From Cyclaneusma minus (Eukaryota > Ascomycota > Leotiomycetes > Marthamycetales > Marthamycetaceae): 64,000 bases of DNA. Shown here piece by piece: positions 41,341 to 52,733 of the stretch. The stretch's first letter is position 1; every line of letters starts with the position of its first letter. The DNA is taken from assembly GCA_037179335.1 (NCBI GenBank), contig JAKZHN010000056.1, positions 1 to 64,000 of the forward strand, read 5' to 3'. The position numbers and the translations under genes are program-made. Below the pieces are notes generated by a model. That model was not told the origin of the DNA, ran no database searches, and was given only the letters and a program-made list of their open reading frames with translations.

Positions 41341-41951
41341 GAAGCCGCTAGCACTAAAGCTGACTCTGTGTCGCCCAGCCGTCTCTGTGGGCTCAACGTT
41401 GGGGTTCTGGACCTGAGTTGCGGAGGGTGTGGAGACAGAGGGTAGATCCGGATGAATAACAGGTACGACTGGAGTATTGAGATAATTTCAGCCTCATGGA
41501 GTAGATCCAAGACAAATTGGAAACCCCCCGAACCGCAGCGTGATACCGTACAATTGCCAATCCTTCAGCTGGGGCTGATAAAGATATGACAGAAGTGGAC
41601 AGCAGTACTACTGTGGCTGCAAGCTACCTCCGAGGGGACCCTCTCATTGCCCACCACCCACCCTCTCACCAGGAGACTTCAATGTTGGGGACTCGGGAGA
41701 GCTCGGATCGGCCCGCTGCGCGCTCTTCTTGACCGCATCGTTTGAACGTTGATTCCGAATAGTTATAAGGAAATAAGATTGGGTATGAGTTGAATGTTTA
41801 ATGAAAGATGAATACCGGAAGAAAATAGGAAGCGGAGCGAATGTTGACGAGGTCAGAATCGTCATCTTGACGTTCTGGTCAAAAAAGTTCGCAAGTTCGC
41901 AAGCTCGCGCCAGCCTCGCATCAAGCTTCCAACATCAATCTTCACCCAAAG
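41341..41951. other. intergenic between divergent genes
   Basis: A first exon of the DUF6536 gene may have lain in 41341-41500, but none is convincing. The remainder is the promoter side of the BCS1-type gene. Confidence 0.45.
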
Positions 41952-43415
41952 ATGAACGAAACACCACCACCTCCCCCGATACCGCCGATAGCACCCGTTT
42001 CGACTGCATTACCTGAATCTACGCCATCCGCTGCAGCTTCAGGACCCTTCTCCCTCGATGTCCTCTTCAGCAATCCCGTCTTCGCTGGCGGCTTTGGCCT
42101 CGCCAGCCTCGGCGCTCTCGCCGCCATAGCGCGCAAGTCCGTAGTCCGCGGCGCCGACTTGCTTAAACGTCGTCTCCTCGTCGACATTGAGATTCCCAAG
42201 AATGATGCCGCCTATCCCATGATCCTCGCGTGGCTGTCTTTGCCACGGCAGCACACCGAATTCCTGACAAAGCGACTCACTCGGATCCACCATCTGTCGA
42301 TGAGTACTATGCACCATGGTTCCAAGGCTGGAAATGTAGGAGGCGGACATACCAGCTTTTCTCTCCAACCGGGATATGGGAGGCATATTATAAGGCAGGG
42401 GAATGCCTACATTGCTGTCAGTAGGGAGAGGAAGGCGACTGTGGCTACGCAGAGCGGCGAGCCATTCGAGACTATCACCTTGACGACGCTGTATGCGCAT
42501 CGGAACGTCTTTGAGTCGATATTCTTGGAGGCACATGCTCTGTCGCGGCGGGCGCAAGAAGGCAAGATAGTCATCTACACCCAGCAAGGTATGTCATGGG
42601 GACCATTTGGTGAGCCGCGAAGGAAACGACCTCTCGAGTCCGTGGTGCTCGACAAGGGAATAAAAGAGAGAATTCTTGCGGATGTGAAAGATTTTCTGGG
42701 GAGACAGGAGTGGTATGTTGATAGGGGTATACCATACAGGAGAGGATATCTGCTGTACGGACCCCCGGGAAGTGGGAAGAGCAGTTTCATTCAGGCTTTG
42801 GCCGGAGAATTGGGATTTGGAGTCGCCATTATCAACTTGAGCGAAAGGGGTATGACGGACGACAAACTTTCCCTGCTGATGACCAAGCTCCCCTCGAGGA
42901 GTATTTTGCTATTGGAAGACGCAGACGCTGCGTTTGTGAACAGGAGGGTAGCGGACCCTGACGGATATACTGGCAATACAGTCACCTTCTCAGGATTGCT
43001 GAATGCTCTCGATGGCGTGGCCGCAGGAGAGGAACGAATCACTTTCCTGACGACAAACCATATAGAAAGGCTGGATCCGGCCTTGGTGAGGCCAGGTAGA
43101 GTTGATATGACGGTGAAAATTGGAGAGGCAACTCGCTACCAAGCTGCGAAAATGTGGGAGAGATTCTACGGAGATAGGGATCAAGATGGGAAAGCACAGG
43201 CGAAATTCCTGAAGAAACTGGAAGAGCTGAGAATAATTGAGGTCGAAGGAACCCAAAGAGAGGGGATGCTGAACAGAACCAGTACGGCGGCAATTCAGGG
43301 CTTGTTCCTGTTCAACAAGGATGACATGGAGGGAGCTATTGCCATGGCTGAGGGTTTGATACCAAGAGACTACGAGGCGGAAATGGAGGCGGAGAAGAGC
43401 GGCTCAACCACCTGA
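41952..43415 (+). CDS. BCS1: mitochondrial BCS1-type AAA ATPase
   Basis: BCS1 is an inner-membrane AAA translocase that moves the folded Rieske protein across the membrane for complex III assembly. The single-exon product has 487 residues. It has a Pro-rich N terminus, one membrane segment (PVFAGGFGLASLGALAAIA, about 42-60), and the BCS1_N domain with RRLLVDIEIPKND and WLSLPRQHT. The AAA module has Walker A GPPGSGKS at 270-277, Walker B LLLEDADA at 319-326, sensor-1 TTNH and the arginine-finger region ALVRPGRVDM. All catalytic motifs are intact, unlike the neighbouring genes, so this is an active gene inside a decayed stretch. Confidence 0.95.
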   Translation: MNETPPPPPIPPIAPVSTALPESTPSAAASGPFSLDVLFSNPVFAGGFGLASLGALAAIARKSVVRGADLLKRRLLVDIEIPKNDAAYPMILAWLSLPRQHTEFLTKRLTRIHHLSMSTMHHGSKAGNVGGGHTSFSLQPGYGRHIIRQGNAYIAVSRERKATVATQSGEPFETITLTTLYAHRNVFESIFLEAHALSRRAQEGKIVIYTQQGMSWGPFGEPRRKRPLESVVLDKGIKERILADVKDFLGRQEWYVDRGIPYRRGYLLYGPPGSGKSSFIQALAGELGFGVAIINLSERGMTDDKLSLLMTKLPSRSILLLEDADAAFVNRRVADPDGYTGNTVTFSGLLNALDGVAAGEERITFLTTNHIERLDPALVRPGRVDMTVKIGEATRYQAAKMWERFYGDRDQDGKAQAKFLKKLEELRIIEVEGTQREGMLNRTSTAAIQGLFLFNKDDMEGAIAMAEGLIPRDYEAEMEAEKSGSTT

Positions 43416-43603
43416 TACCCTAAAAGAAATGGCTCAATATCAAAGGAGAAGTGGTACTCTCTACGTGCATGTCCACCAAAGTTGTGTTTTCGTTGCAGAA
43501 CCTGGCAATGAGAAACTCGAGATCTCATCGCCCAGCCACTCCCAAAACATTCGTTCACAGCGCAGCCCATCCCCTAAAGAGCACACCCGCAAGCCCCTAG
43601 CGC

Positions 43604-44960
43604 TCAGTGCCACTCGTGATCCACGAACCTCCCGAATGTCTCCAGATTTTTGGCAAAAGCCTCCGTGTCACACCCAAACCCAATTCTCAAATACCCCTTA
43701 AAATCATTCTCCTTGTCAGCTAATTCCACCCCCTCCTCCTCAACCACACACAGTACAATCCGTACCAAAACACGCCCCTCCTGGCACGACCAACAATCCC
43801 TTTTCTTTCAACACTCGTTCTAGAAACACCTTATCATCTACGGCACAAGCTCCTGTCTGGCCCTTACGACCCACGTACACAGAAGCCGCTGTTCCACCTG
43901 TTGGCTTCTTCCATCTGAGAATTCAGATCCCCACCATAACCATACATATCCATAAACTTCGTCAAAGCATCCAGATTAGTCTTGCAGATATTTAAAGCTC
44001 TTTGCAAGATTCTGGGGCGCGCGGAAGGAGACAATGCGAAAGCGGCGAGCTGTTGGGAGGTTTGGGAGACGGATATGGTGGTGTAGTCGCGAGCGGAGGC
44101 GAGTTGTTTGAGGAGGGTGGGGCTGAGAGAGGCGAGCCAGCTGACGCGGATGCCGGGGAGGGAGAAGGCTTTGGAGGGGGATTGGGTGGCGGTGACGTGC
44201 GGGTAGGGGCCTGAGGGGAGGGAGGCGGCGATGGCGAGGATGGATGGAGGGGGTGTGAGGGTGGGGGAGTGGAAAAGGGGGCGGAAGACTTTGTTGCAGT
44301 GGATGATTATGTGTTTGGGAGCAGCGAGCTGGATAATTTATGTAAGAGTGGCGGCGGGGATAGTGGCGCCTGTTGGGTTGCAGGGGTTGCAGTCGTGAAC
44401 TTGTGGTAATTTATTTTTGTTTTTGATATTTTGAAGGATTCCGGGAATCGATAAATTATGAACGGGAATTTGGGCACGCACTTGATTACAATCATCCTCG
44501 TGTTTTCCTTAATTATGCCCTCCAAGTCCTCAATGCGGAGGTTAGAGGTATTGAAATCCTCGTATTCTCTTGCAACCCAGACTCACTTCAGCTCCAGCTT
44601 GGCGTGGTACTTCATATAGCTGCTGGTAAGTAGGTAGGGTATTGAACGATGACATGGTCACCTGGTCCTACAGGAGTGTCTAGGACTAGGAAATTGGCGC
44701 TGATGGCGCCGTTGGTTACGATGTCGTTGCTGGCACCGATGGTAGTCAGGTCCGGGGATTCGGATTTGTACATGTCGACGACGGCGTTTAGGAGTGAGGG
44801 AGAACCAAGGACTGAGCCATAGCTGAGAGCGAGTGTTGCGGACAGGGGCTCAGGGTCGTCTATGAGTCTTCACGAGGCTGGGGACGTAAGATAGCCAATC
44901 CAACAATGCTCATCATAGTGTCAGTTGCGAAGTCCAAACATTCCAAGTCAGTCGATTGCA
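43604..44960 (-). pseudogene. class I/II PLP-dependent aminotransferase, degenerate
   Basis: Segments in different minus-strand frames follow the order of fungal fold-type I aminotransferases. These are LALSYGSVLGSPSLLNAVVDMY, NDIVTNGAISANFLVLDTPVGPGDHVIVQYPTY, YQQLYEVPRQAGAEV, IEDLEGIIKENTRMIV and CNPCNPTGATIP. They are followed by VFRPLFHS, QSPSKAFSLPGIRVSWLAS (the PLP lysine), ARDYTTISVSQTSQQLAAFALSPS, VDDKVFLERVLKEKGLLVVPGGACFG and FKGYLRIGFGCDTEAF. Defects: a TAA at 44338-44340, several frameshifts, and the cofactor-binding Asp-Glu of the family motif (SDEVYRPLFHS) replaced by Asn-Lys, which G-to-A changes would explain. The N terminus is not identifiable. The gene cannot make an active enzyme. 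Confidence 0.8.
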
Positions 44961-45108
44961 TTTCGCTCGACCATGCGTTAGATACCCAGTGTGCGCTTTG
45001 ATCCCCCTATTGCTACAATCACCCCCTGAATATCCCATATTTGCCCGTGTCCGCCCGTTCCATTTCCATTTGCATAGAACGCCAAATCCGTATCATCATA
45101 AACCAAGC

Positions 45109-47994
45109 TCAAAACTCGTCGCTGACTCTCAAGTCCCTCGAACTAGCTCCCACGCTGAACACAAACTTGCCCTCGGTAGGCATCACCCAATTCTGCTGCA
45201 CCACATCCCAATAGCTCAAGTCTCTCCGCGTGACATCGAATTTCACCGTCTTTGACTCTCCCTCTTTCAGATCCACCTTTTCGAATCCTCGCAGAACCCT
45301 GACGGGGAAGTCGGTGCCTGACGGATTCCCGGCCGCCGATGCACCCGGCGAAGAAATGTACAGCTGAACGACTTCTTTCCCAGCCACCGTGCCGTTATTC
45401 TTGATGTTGACACTGACAGTGGCGTGGATGCCGTAGAGGCTGGGGTTTCCGCCTTCGCCGCCACCGGCGCCGGATAACGGCTGTTCGATATCGTAGCCAT
45501 CAGGATATGGATAGCTGCCGCCTGATAAATCTTCCACACTACTGATATATGGATAGATGTACTTCGAGAGCTTGCGGAAGCCCTTCGGAAATAGGGCAGT
45601 CGAAGGTTCAGGAATCTTCTCGTCGTAAGATGGTGGAGTAAGGCCAGACGGCCGAGCAGATGGCAGAGCCGATTTCGCTTTCACGGTCTCAATTTTAATG
45701 TCCGAATAGTCGAAACTCGTGTATGAAAGGCCGTAACCAAATTCGAAACGGGGCTCGATATTGTTCTTGTCAAAATAGCGATAATCGATGTACAGTCCCT
45801 CGGAGAAGTTCTGCTGGGGAGTTGGTCCGTTTGGATAGTAGAGAATCTTTGCCCCTTTGCCGTAATCATCCAGGCTCTTTCCTATGGTATATGGCAGCTT
45901 ACCGCTCGGGTTAACGTCCCCGAAGAGAACGTCAACTAAGGCATTGCCACTCTCTTGTCCTGGAAGATTGGCCATGATGACTGCTTTGACTCCAGGTATA
46001 TGGAGCCACTTCTCCATAACAACGGGACCGACTGCATGTATGACGACGATTGTGCTGCCTCGGCCAGCACCGCAGCCCTCAGCGACTTGCTTGACGAGCC
46101 TCTCGCCGCCGTCTTGAAGGAACAAATCATTTCTGTCGCCACGTATATTCCCAACTGCCAAGTATCCCTCCCCGGAATTAGAACTGGCAAACACAATGCA
46201 CACTTCCTGGTCCGTCAGGATCTCCGGAGCTTCCGTCATCGGCGGCGTATTGTTTGGAAAGTCTGTCACGAAGACTTTCTTGGAGTTGAAGGCTTCTTTG
46301 AGAGCGGCCCTTGGACTGATCAAATATGGGAACTCGACAGCCCCAGATCCCCATCCGGAACCGAGTGTACCAGAATTGCAGGCACGATCCTGGCACGCGT
46401 TTGGCCCCTTCCCTTCACCAGCGTCTTCTCCGAAAATACCGACTCGGTACTCTAGCTCATGGTCCTCGCCGCTTGGCCAGCCATCCCGACTCAGCGGGAG
46501 AATGTTATCCTCATTCTTCAGCAACACCGTGCCTTCGGCGGCCACTCGTCTTGCTATGGTTGCGTGGGAGACATCACCTGAGGCTGCCGCGTCAACGAAC
46601 TTGTTCACAACTTTCATGTCTTTATCGTCGGGGCTTCCTGGGTAAACGAGTCCCTTTTCCTCGTCTGTCCATGACGAGAAGTTTGGTCCTTTTCCATCGA
46701 ACTTTGAGGTGTCATCTTGGCCTAATTGATACCAGGCGGCGACAACTCGCGTCGCCATGTCGTTCAATCTCGAAAGCGGGACTGACCCGTTGAGGACCGA
46801 CTTGGTGAGTTCCGTACCCCACAAAGATTTCCCGTCTTGCCATCCCAAACCGTCTCCGGGCATGGTCATGTCAAGTCCAGCAAGAGCGCTTGCCACCCCT
46901 GATCTTTGGGCAAGCCAGTCCGACTGTACAAATCCTTGGAATCCCAATTCATCCTTCAATATACCATTCAGCAACTTGCTGTTTTGGCACGCATACGAGT
47001 TGTTGACCATCTGATAACTGCACATGACACTTGCTGCGCCTGCTCTTACAGCATCCGCAAAAGGCCAGATATAGAGCTCGTGTAGCGTCCTGTCATCTAT
47101 GTTGGAGCTGATGGCGTTCACCAGAGCCCATTCGTCGCTCTTTCGAAAATGCTCTTGCTCGTTGCCGACAAAATGCTTGATCGTAGCCATAACTCCCTCT
47201 TCCTGTATGCCTTTGATTGTTTCAGCAGCCGCAATGCCCTGCAAATAGGGGTCTGCTCCAAAGCCCTCCCAATTCCTCCCACCAGCGGGCATTCGACCGA
47301 GCGGGCCGACACAGGGGCCCAGGAGCACGTTGATGCCCTTCAGTCTTGCCTCTAATCCATGCGCCTTGCCCCTGGCATACATCAATTCCTTATTCCATGT
47401 AGCGCCGACTGTTACGCCAGCTGGGAAAGCCGTAGCATGATCCGCAAATCGTATTCCGAGCGGGCCATCCTGCAAAGCCAGAGCTGGGAATCCAACATCA
47501 ATCGCAGGTCCAGTCTGTCCCACAGCGAGTCCCATTGACCATCCAGTGCCTGTTGTAATATTGACTTTCTCGACCAGGCTCATCTTTTCGACCATCTTAG
47601 CAGCTTTTGCATAGCTCTCGGACCACGAGTCCAATTGCCCTCCCTTCGGCGTCGGATACCATGGCGGCGATTGACCGTATGCCGGCGCCAATTTGTATAC
47701 CCAGTATCCTCCGCCAGCCAGAAGAGACCAGAATAGTATGGAGACGACGAGGAAGATCAGCAGGCATTTCGCGCGCCGCGAGAATGTTTTGCGGAGGATA
47801 GCTAGTTCTCTCGATCCTTGATACGCCGAGACGCCGGGCTGGGTGTGTTCGTTGAGAGGATCGGTATCGAGGAATTCGGTGGCATCTAGGTCCGACTCGG
47901 ATGATCGATAAGCGTCATCGCCTCGTTTCTGAAGAGGTATGCCTTCGTTGTCGCTGTAGGCATCACCCTTCTTGCTATCTCGTGCTCTGGCCAT
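45109..47994 (-). CDS. membrane-anchored GH3 beta-glucosidase
   Basis: A single exon of 961 residues. The N terminus is a cytosolic tail of about 70 residues, a single membrane segment near residues 75-97 (CLLIFLVVSILFWSLLAGGGYWV) and no signal peptide, so it is type II like the fungal BglE/BglF group. The GH3 N-terminal barrel has DGPLGIRF, PAGVTVGATWN, KHFVGNEQEHFR and the nucleophile Asp359 in QSDW. The C-terminal alpha/beta sandwich (ILPLSRDGW, GSGAVEFPYLISPR, GQESGNALVDVLFGDVNPSGKLPYT) and the fibronectin-III-like domain (FEFGYGLSYTSFDY, VQLYISSPGA, LRGFEKVDLKEGE) follow. It hydrolyses terminal beta-D-glucosyl residues, probably at the cell surface. It looks complete. Confidence 0.95.
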   Translation of the reverse strand: MARARDSKKGDAYSDNEGIPLQKRGDDAYRSSESDLDATEFLDTDPLNEHTQPGVSAYQGSRELAILRKTFSRRAKCLLIFLVVSILFWSLLAGGGYWVYKLAPAYGQSPPWYPTPKGGQLDSWSESYAKAAKMVEKMSLVEKVNITTGTGWSMGLAVGQTGPAIDVGFPALALQDGPLGIRFADHATAFPAGVTVGATWNKELMYARGKAHGLEARLKGINVLLGPCVGPLGRMPAGGRNWEGFGADPYLQGIAAAETIKGIQEEGVMATIKHFVGNEQEHFRKSDEWALVNAISSNIDDRTLHELYIWPFADAVRAGAASVMCSYQMVNNSYACQNSKLLNGILKDELGFQGFVQSDWLAQRSGVASALAGLDMTMPGDGLGWQDGKSLWGTELTKSVLNGSVPLSRLNDMATRVVAAWYQLGQDDTSKFDGKGPNFSSWTDEEKGLVYPGSPDDKDMKVVNKFVDAAASGDVSHATIARRVAAEGTVLLKNEDNILPLSRDGWPSGEDHELEYRVGIFGEDAGEGKGPNACQDRACNSGTLGSGWGSGAVEFPYLISPRAALKEAFNSKKVFVTDFPNNTPPMTEAPEILTDQEVCIVFASSNSGEGYLAVGNIRGDRNDLFLQDGGERLVKQVAEGCGAGRGSTIVVIHAVGPVVMEKWLHIPGVKAVIMANLPGQESGNALVDVLFGDVNPSGKLPYTIGKSLDDYGKGAKILYYPNGPTPQQNFSEGLYIDYRYFDKNNIEPRFEFGYGLSYTSFDYSDIKIETVKAKSALPSARPSGLTPPSYDEKIPEPSTALFPKGFRKLSKYIYPYISSVEDLSGGSYPYPDGYDIEQPLSGAGGGEGGNPSLYGIHATVSVNIKNNGTVAGKEVVQLYISSPGASAAGNPSGTDFPVRVLRGFEKVDLKEGESKTVKFDVTRRDLSYWDVVQQNWVMPTEGKFVFSVGASSRDLRVSDEF

Positions 47995-48858
47995 TGCAGA
48001 TATAGTGCATTTGTACCATGGATCGGAGGCAGAGAAAGTGTCGATTCAACGTGATGTCATTCCGGGGAGCTCGAAGTTCGATGTCAGATCGGAGTTGAAA
48101 GAAAGCTTGTGAAGTCCGGCTTTCTAGAGATGCAGCGCTAGTCCGCAGTGGAGACAGCGTAAAACTATCCTACTTGTAAGTTTTTGAACCTGAGTAGATG
48201 AACCTAGATACCTAGTCACATTGACCGCCAAGTGCCAAACCCGCAGGGGGGCCACGACAGCTTTCTGCGAGGCTGCACGGCGAGGCTGAGGTTGAGGTTG
48301 ATATTCAAACTTCGAAACTTGACCAACTAAACTGGTCGTGGTTGTAAGGTTTCGGCGCAGTGTCAAGTGTTTCTGCTGTGGGCCATTCCATGCCGACAGA
48401 CTTTTTGCCAATTTGGTTCTATATAGTACCTACTGCTCGAGCTGATGACTATGAGACATCCCAGTTTTCCTCGTTTTTCCTCCCATCTCCCTGGTTCCAA
48501 GTACGGTCTAGAGAGCTCTTGGGGGTTTCCTCAGGGTCACATGTTTCGCATTGCATATCACGTGTTCCAAAGTATACAGTGCATGTTGTTGGATTGCTGA
48601 CTGTCTCCTGCTATGCCATACAAAGCTCCCAGGCCCCAAGCCTAGCAAATATCCCTGTCCTTCGTTCCCAAGCAATATGATTCCACAGACCCTACTCTGC
48701 TGTCTACGCCTGGGCGCTACAGCAAAAGCCCCCTTGACTCCAAACGCGTGACTCCCATTCATATATGATTCGATCAATCCGTGTCCTTTTGAAGCTCCTT
48801 ACACCACAGCAGCAAATGACGCTCAGCAGCAAACACATCATTCAATCCCGCGAACACT
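47995..48858. other. intergenic between two minus-strand genes
   Basis: This includes the glucosidase promoter and the RAD52 3' UTR. No open frame here resembles a known protein. Confidence 0.5.
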
Positions 48859-50843
48859 TCAAGCACCGCCACCGACCCTCTGCCTCTTGAGGTCTCCCCC
48901 ATCACCACCCCCGACGATTCCATTCGCGCTCACATCTCCCAGCGGTGGTCTCCCGTCACCACCCGTGGCAGTACTGAGTGACCTCTTCGCCGCCATGGTA
49001 GGAGGCTTGTAAGCACTCCTATTGGCTAACGGACTTCCTCCGCCTCCAGGAACCCCGATTCGTCGCGTCGCGTCAAGGTGTGGATTCACCACACTTCCTC
49101 TACCCATACCACCGCCTATGGAGGCGAAGCCACCAGCTGCCCCGGGAACTCCGTTTGTGCTATGGCTTGGTTTTGGAACATGACGACCCTCGCGAGTTAG
49201 GGGGATCGACTTGTTGTGATCTATGCCCGGCGTCTTGCGGATCGAAGGTGACTCGGCGTGTGGGTTGAACTGTGGCAGTTCTCTGGCATTGTTTGGAGCA
49301 CTTTCGCCATCTGCTAGCAAGCTTGCCGCTCTGGCACTGAAAAAGCCGACGGAAGGTACAGCTGGTGCACCTTGGACCGGAGGTGTACCTTCGCGAGAGG
49401 TATTGGAAGAGTGGTTTTGGGCGACGGGAGCATTAGGAGGTACAGGGATCACAGGAGGTGCCCCGCCTGTACGACTGGGTTGGTTCAGAACTCGCTGAGT
49501 CGGAGCGCCTGTTGGCTGTTGGACAACGGGTCGTGAGGCATCAGTAGCAGAACATTGAACCGGCATACCTCGACCAGCTCCGCTTGTGGATCTTGCAAAG
49601 CCATTGTTGGGGGTTTGCGGTGGTCTGGGCTGTGGACCGGGCTGTGGACCAGAGACTTGATGACCTGCTCCATTTGTTTGGCGATTCACAGCTTGTGGTG
49701 GTTGGACGGCAGGTCTGCTTAGGTTTGCAGCATTGCCATTTGTGTGAGGAGGACCTGGCTTATTCGATGGCACGGTTGATGCGGCTCGAGATGGCCCAGT
49801 CCCGTTGCCTACGTTTCCGAAGTATTGTGATGTAGCACTTTCATCGATGGAGACCTCATCAGGATGAGCATAGTCTTCATTCCCGACAGTGAAGTCGGCT
49901 TCGTCAAAATCTATGACAATCAGCTCGAACCTTAAAAGGGCTGAAGAATTTGTAGCTTACCATCGAATTCATCCTCAGTAGACAAGATACTCTCTGGGAC
50001 GATGTCAGTAAATCCTGGTTCAAACGACTGGGGAAACCCACTATCACCTTCTGGAGAGTGTCCATTCTGTTTGGGCGGTGGCTTCATCTCGACATCCACA
50101 ACTTTCTTGCCCGCCGACACAACAGCGGCAGCTGGTGCAGCAGCCGGTGCACTAGGTGCAACAGGAGGGATAACAGCAGCAGCAGGGGCATAATCCGCAT
50201 GCCTATGCAGATTTTCCACTGCAAACTTCTGTGGCTGCACCTTGAGCTTCGTAACCTTCTTGAGGTACTCCTTATCGTAGATGCAGTTGCCCAGCACATT
50301 GCCAAAGTTCCTCAGTGCCCTCTTGAGTGCATCCGTCACACCTTCTTTCTTCGCTTTCTCGAAGGCCGCAGCCTTGCCCTTGCAATTCTCGATATGTCCG
50401 TAGCCCAAGTCCTCGTGAAAGGTCCCATCCCGCAAGGTGACACGGACGATGACACTCAGGCCCAAAGACACTTTGCTCTGCTGGTTCTCTTCCACGAAAT
50501 CGACCTGTATTTGCCGTACTTGTGACGACCAGCCATTGAAGCCGAAGATCTCATTGGCGAGCTGGATGCATTTCTCGGCGGCTACGTAGTGGACTTTCTT
50601 GCCCGAGGGACCGTCGCGGGAGCTGATGTACTCGGGGCCGAGTTGTTTCTCGAGACGGCCCTGGAGAACGCCGATTTGATGGGCAGTGTACTCGGACATG
50701 CGCGCCTGGGGCTCGGCGAAAGGGTTCTCGAAGGCGCCATTGAGTTGAGGAAGGTGTTGGTCACCCGGCCTGGAATGGTTGTTAGCATTTGGCGTCATGG
50801 TGGAGGCCTTGTGATTGAACGCGTGGAGCACTGACGCAGGCAT
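48859..50843 (-). CDS. RAD52: DNA recombination and repair protein RAD52
   Basis: RAD52 anneals single strands and loads Rad51 in homologous recombination. The conserved N-terminal ring domain is plain: YTAHQIGVLQGRLEKQLGPEYISSR, KVHYVAAEKCIQLANEIFGFNGWSS, GYGHIENCKGKAAAFEKAKKEGVTDALKRALRNFGN and LGNCIYDKEYLKK. The C-terminal half is low-complexity Pro/Gln/Gly/Asn with a basic end (LKRQRVGGG). Exons in order: 50836-50843, 49961-50769, 48859-49910, giving about 622 residues starting MPAPGDQH as in other fungi. The first intron (50770-50835, 66 bp, GTCAGT donor) is also fully open and in frame, so an unspliced form with 22 extra residues is possible. An ACGCGT hexamer (MluI cell-cycle box) lies in it at 50819-50824. 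Confidence 0.94.
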
Positions 50844-51711
50844 ATTGAGGAAGTGGTGGCTCAGGTGTTTATACGCATGCAGTGAAGTATAGCAAATGGC
50901 AAAATCAGGTATAGAATCTCCTCAAACCCGCAAATGTCATTTACAGACAACTACGGCAGGATGGGAATGGCGGCGATGGAGTGGCGATGGCGCAGGTGCA
51001 TTGTTTATTTTTGGGGATGGGCAAACGGGAGACGCGACTGGACGCGATCTGTGGAGCTATGACCTAAGTTGGCACACTAGCACGTGACGACAGGTTATTT
51101 ACCAAGAACTCGACAGTGAGGTGCTTGCAAGAACACTGCGAAGCTCAAGGAAACCGGACGGATGTTCTAAGTTGTGAAGATGTATTTCAGTCATGTTGGT
51201 GCAAGTAAGCTGCAGAAGTTCTGCAGAAATCAAAGCATATCATGCCCTGTGCACTCGTCCCCAATCTACTAAAATATGCCGAAGAAAGACTAGAACACTT
51301 CTTGTTAAGAATTCTAGCTTGCTATGTACCCCCCCTCCATTTACATCGCAAAGCCCCAAACTTCGAAGCGCAGCCGGCCGACTGATAAACCTGGAAGGCG
51401 AACGGTGAAACGCCAAACTGAGTCCGAACCCCTTAATGCCTAATGCAGAGTCTGGACCCGATAGCAGTGCCATGTGAAACGAAGAGACGCCTGTGAAGTG
51501 AAGGGGGAATCTCGTGAGCTTCGTAAGTGAGGTGCCATTTGCAGCCGCCATCACTGAAGAGCAGACCTGACGCCATGGGTTTGCCGCTGTCTATGCCGTA
51601 AAATAAAACCGATGTCACCGATAGGCACCTCCCATAATGCCAATATTCACACCCCTGATTCGACGTATGGGTCAGAACGAAATATCCACCCGATAGCGTA
51701 TGTTTGTCGTC
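50844..51711. other. intergenic between RAD52 and STS1
   Basis: RAD52 promoter on the left, STS1 3' UTR on the right. No gene was recognised. Confidence 0.5.
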
Positions 51712-52733
51712 TTAGAATGGACCGACCCGGACCGGCAGATTGGATCCGTACGTTCCAGAAAAGAGCTGGTCTCTGATCGAACTAGACGAACCTTGCTCTG
51801 CGCTCGATGCTCCGAATCCTCCACCGTTGCCCATCCAGCCAAGGTTGCCGCCGAGAGCATTTACAGCCGCCTGCATCCTTCCACCGGCTTGCTCATTGTG
51901 CTTGGCCAGCTTTTGATCCCATCCCCCGTATTGCAGCTGAATTCCTCCGCCCTTCTTCGAAGCCTCCTGAATAACCAATGCCCAAGCTCTCGAAAGCTCG
52001 TCGTAAGCATCGTCCTTGTGGTGTTTGTGTGACCTGTTATCCCATTCCGGCAGAGCATGGACAAACTTCGTAGCACCGTCCAAGAAGTTCAAAGAAACGG
52101 TCGCCTGTTGCTCATTGGGAGGCAGATATTGAGGTGTAAAGTCGATCAGAGCTTCGATCAAAGCATTCAACTCTTTCTTGACTCTGTTGTAGGCGTAGTC
52201 CGAAGTCGTGTTGCCCCCAAAAGGAAATGCCTCTCGGAGTTGGTCTTGGTACTTTGCGAGGACAGCGAGAGCAGATTGTACTGTCGGTCGTGGAGCACTT
52301 GTGACCACCTCGTTGCCTATTTGAGGATGTCGCTCGCAGATGGTCTGGAGAACGTTTCGAAGCGAGTCGGCATCTAAGGTCTCGAGCAGTCGTGGGAGAG
52401 CGAGAGGACGTCCGGTGATCTCGTTGTTTCGCAGTCGTTTCGAGGGACGAGCAAGGAGGCGAGATGAGGTGGCAGGCGAGTTGGTTGGTGATACAGACAT
52501 GCTATCGTCGAAGTGGCCGCCATGGTGCTCGGGCCGATCGAGTTCGTCATCGACTTTGCGCTTCCGAGCGCTCATGTTGGAAGGGTAGGGGTTAACTGTG
52601 TCGCAGCCATGGGTCAGTAGAAGCTTCCTGCCATCTGGATGAGATGAGACATACAGGAGCGGGTGGGAGAATGGCGAGAAGCGTCGCGGTGATGGGGAAA
52701 ATGCGACGGCTGTGGCGATAGCAGGACGTTCAT
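51712..52733 (-). CDS. STS1: nuclear proteasome tethering factor STS1/Cut8
   Basis: STS1/Cut8 holds 26S proteasomes at the nuclear envelope. Two exons (52655-52733 and 51712-52595) encode 320 residues starting MNVLLSPQPSHFPHHRD...SRHSPTRS, the usual fungal STS1 N terminus. A nuclear signal (SARKRKVDDE and PSKRLRNNE) and the Cut8 helical core follow (LPRLLETLDADSLRNVLQTICERHPQIG, VVTSAPRPTVQSALAVLAKYQDQL, LIEALIDFTPQYLPP, LPEWDN, AYDELSRAWALVIQEAS). The C-terminal tail is Gly/Ser-rich. A downstream in-frame ATG at 52575 would give a shorter start at MSARKRK; the spliced start is preferred because it restores the family N terminus. Confidence 0.93.
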
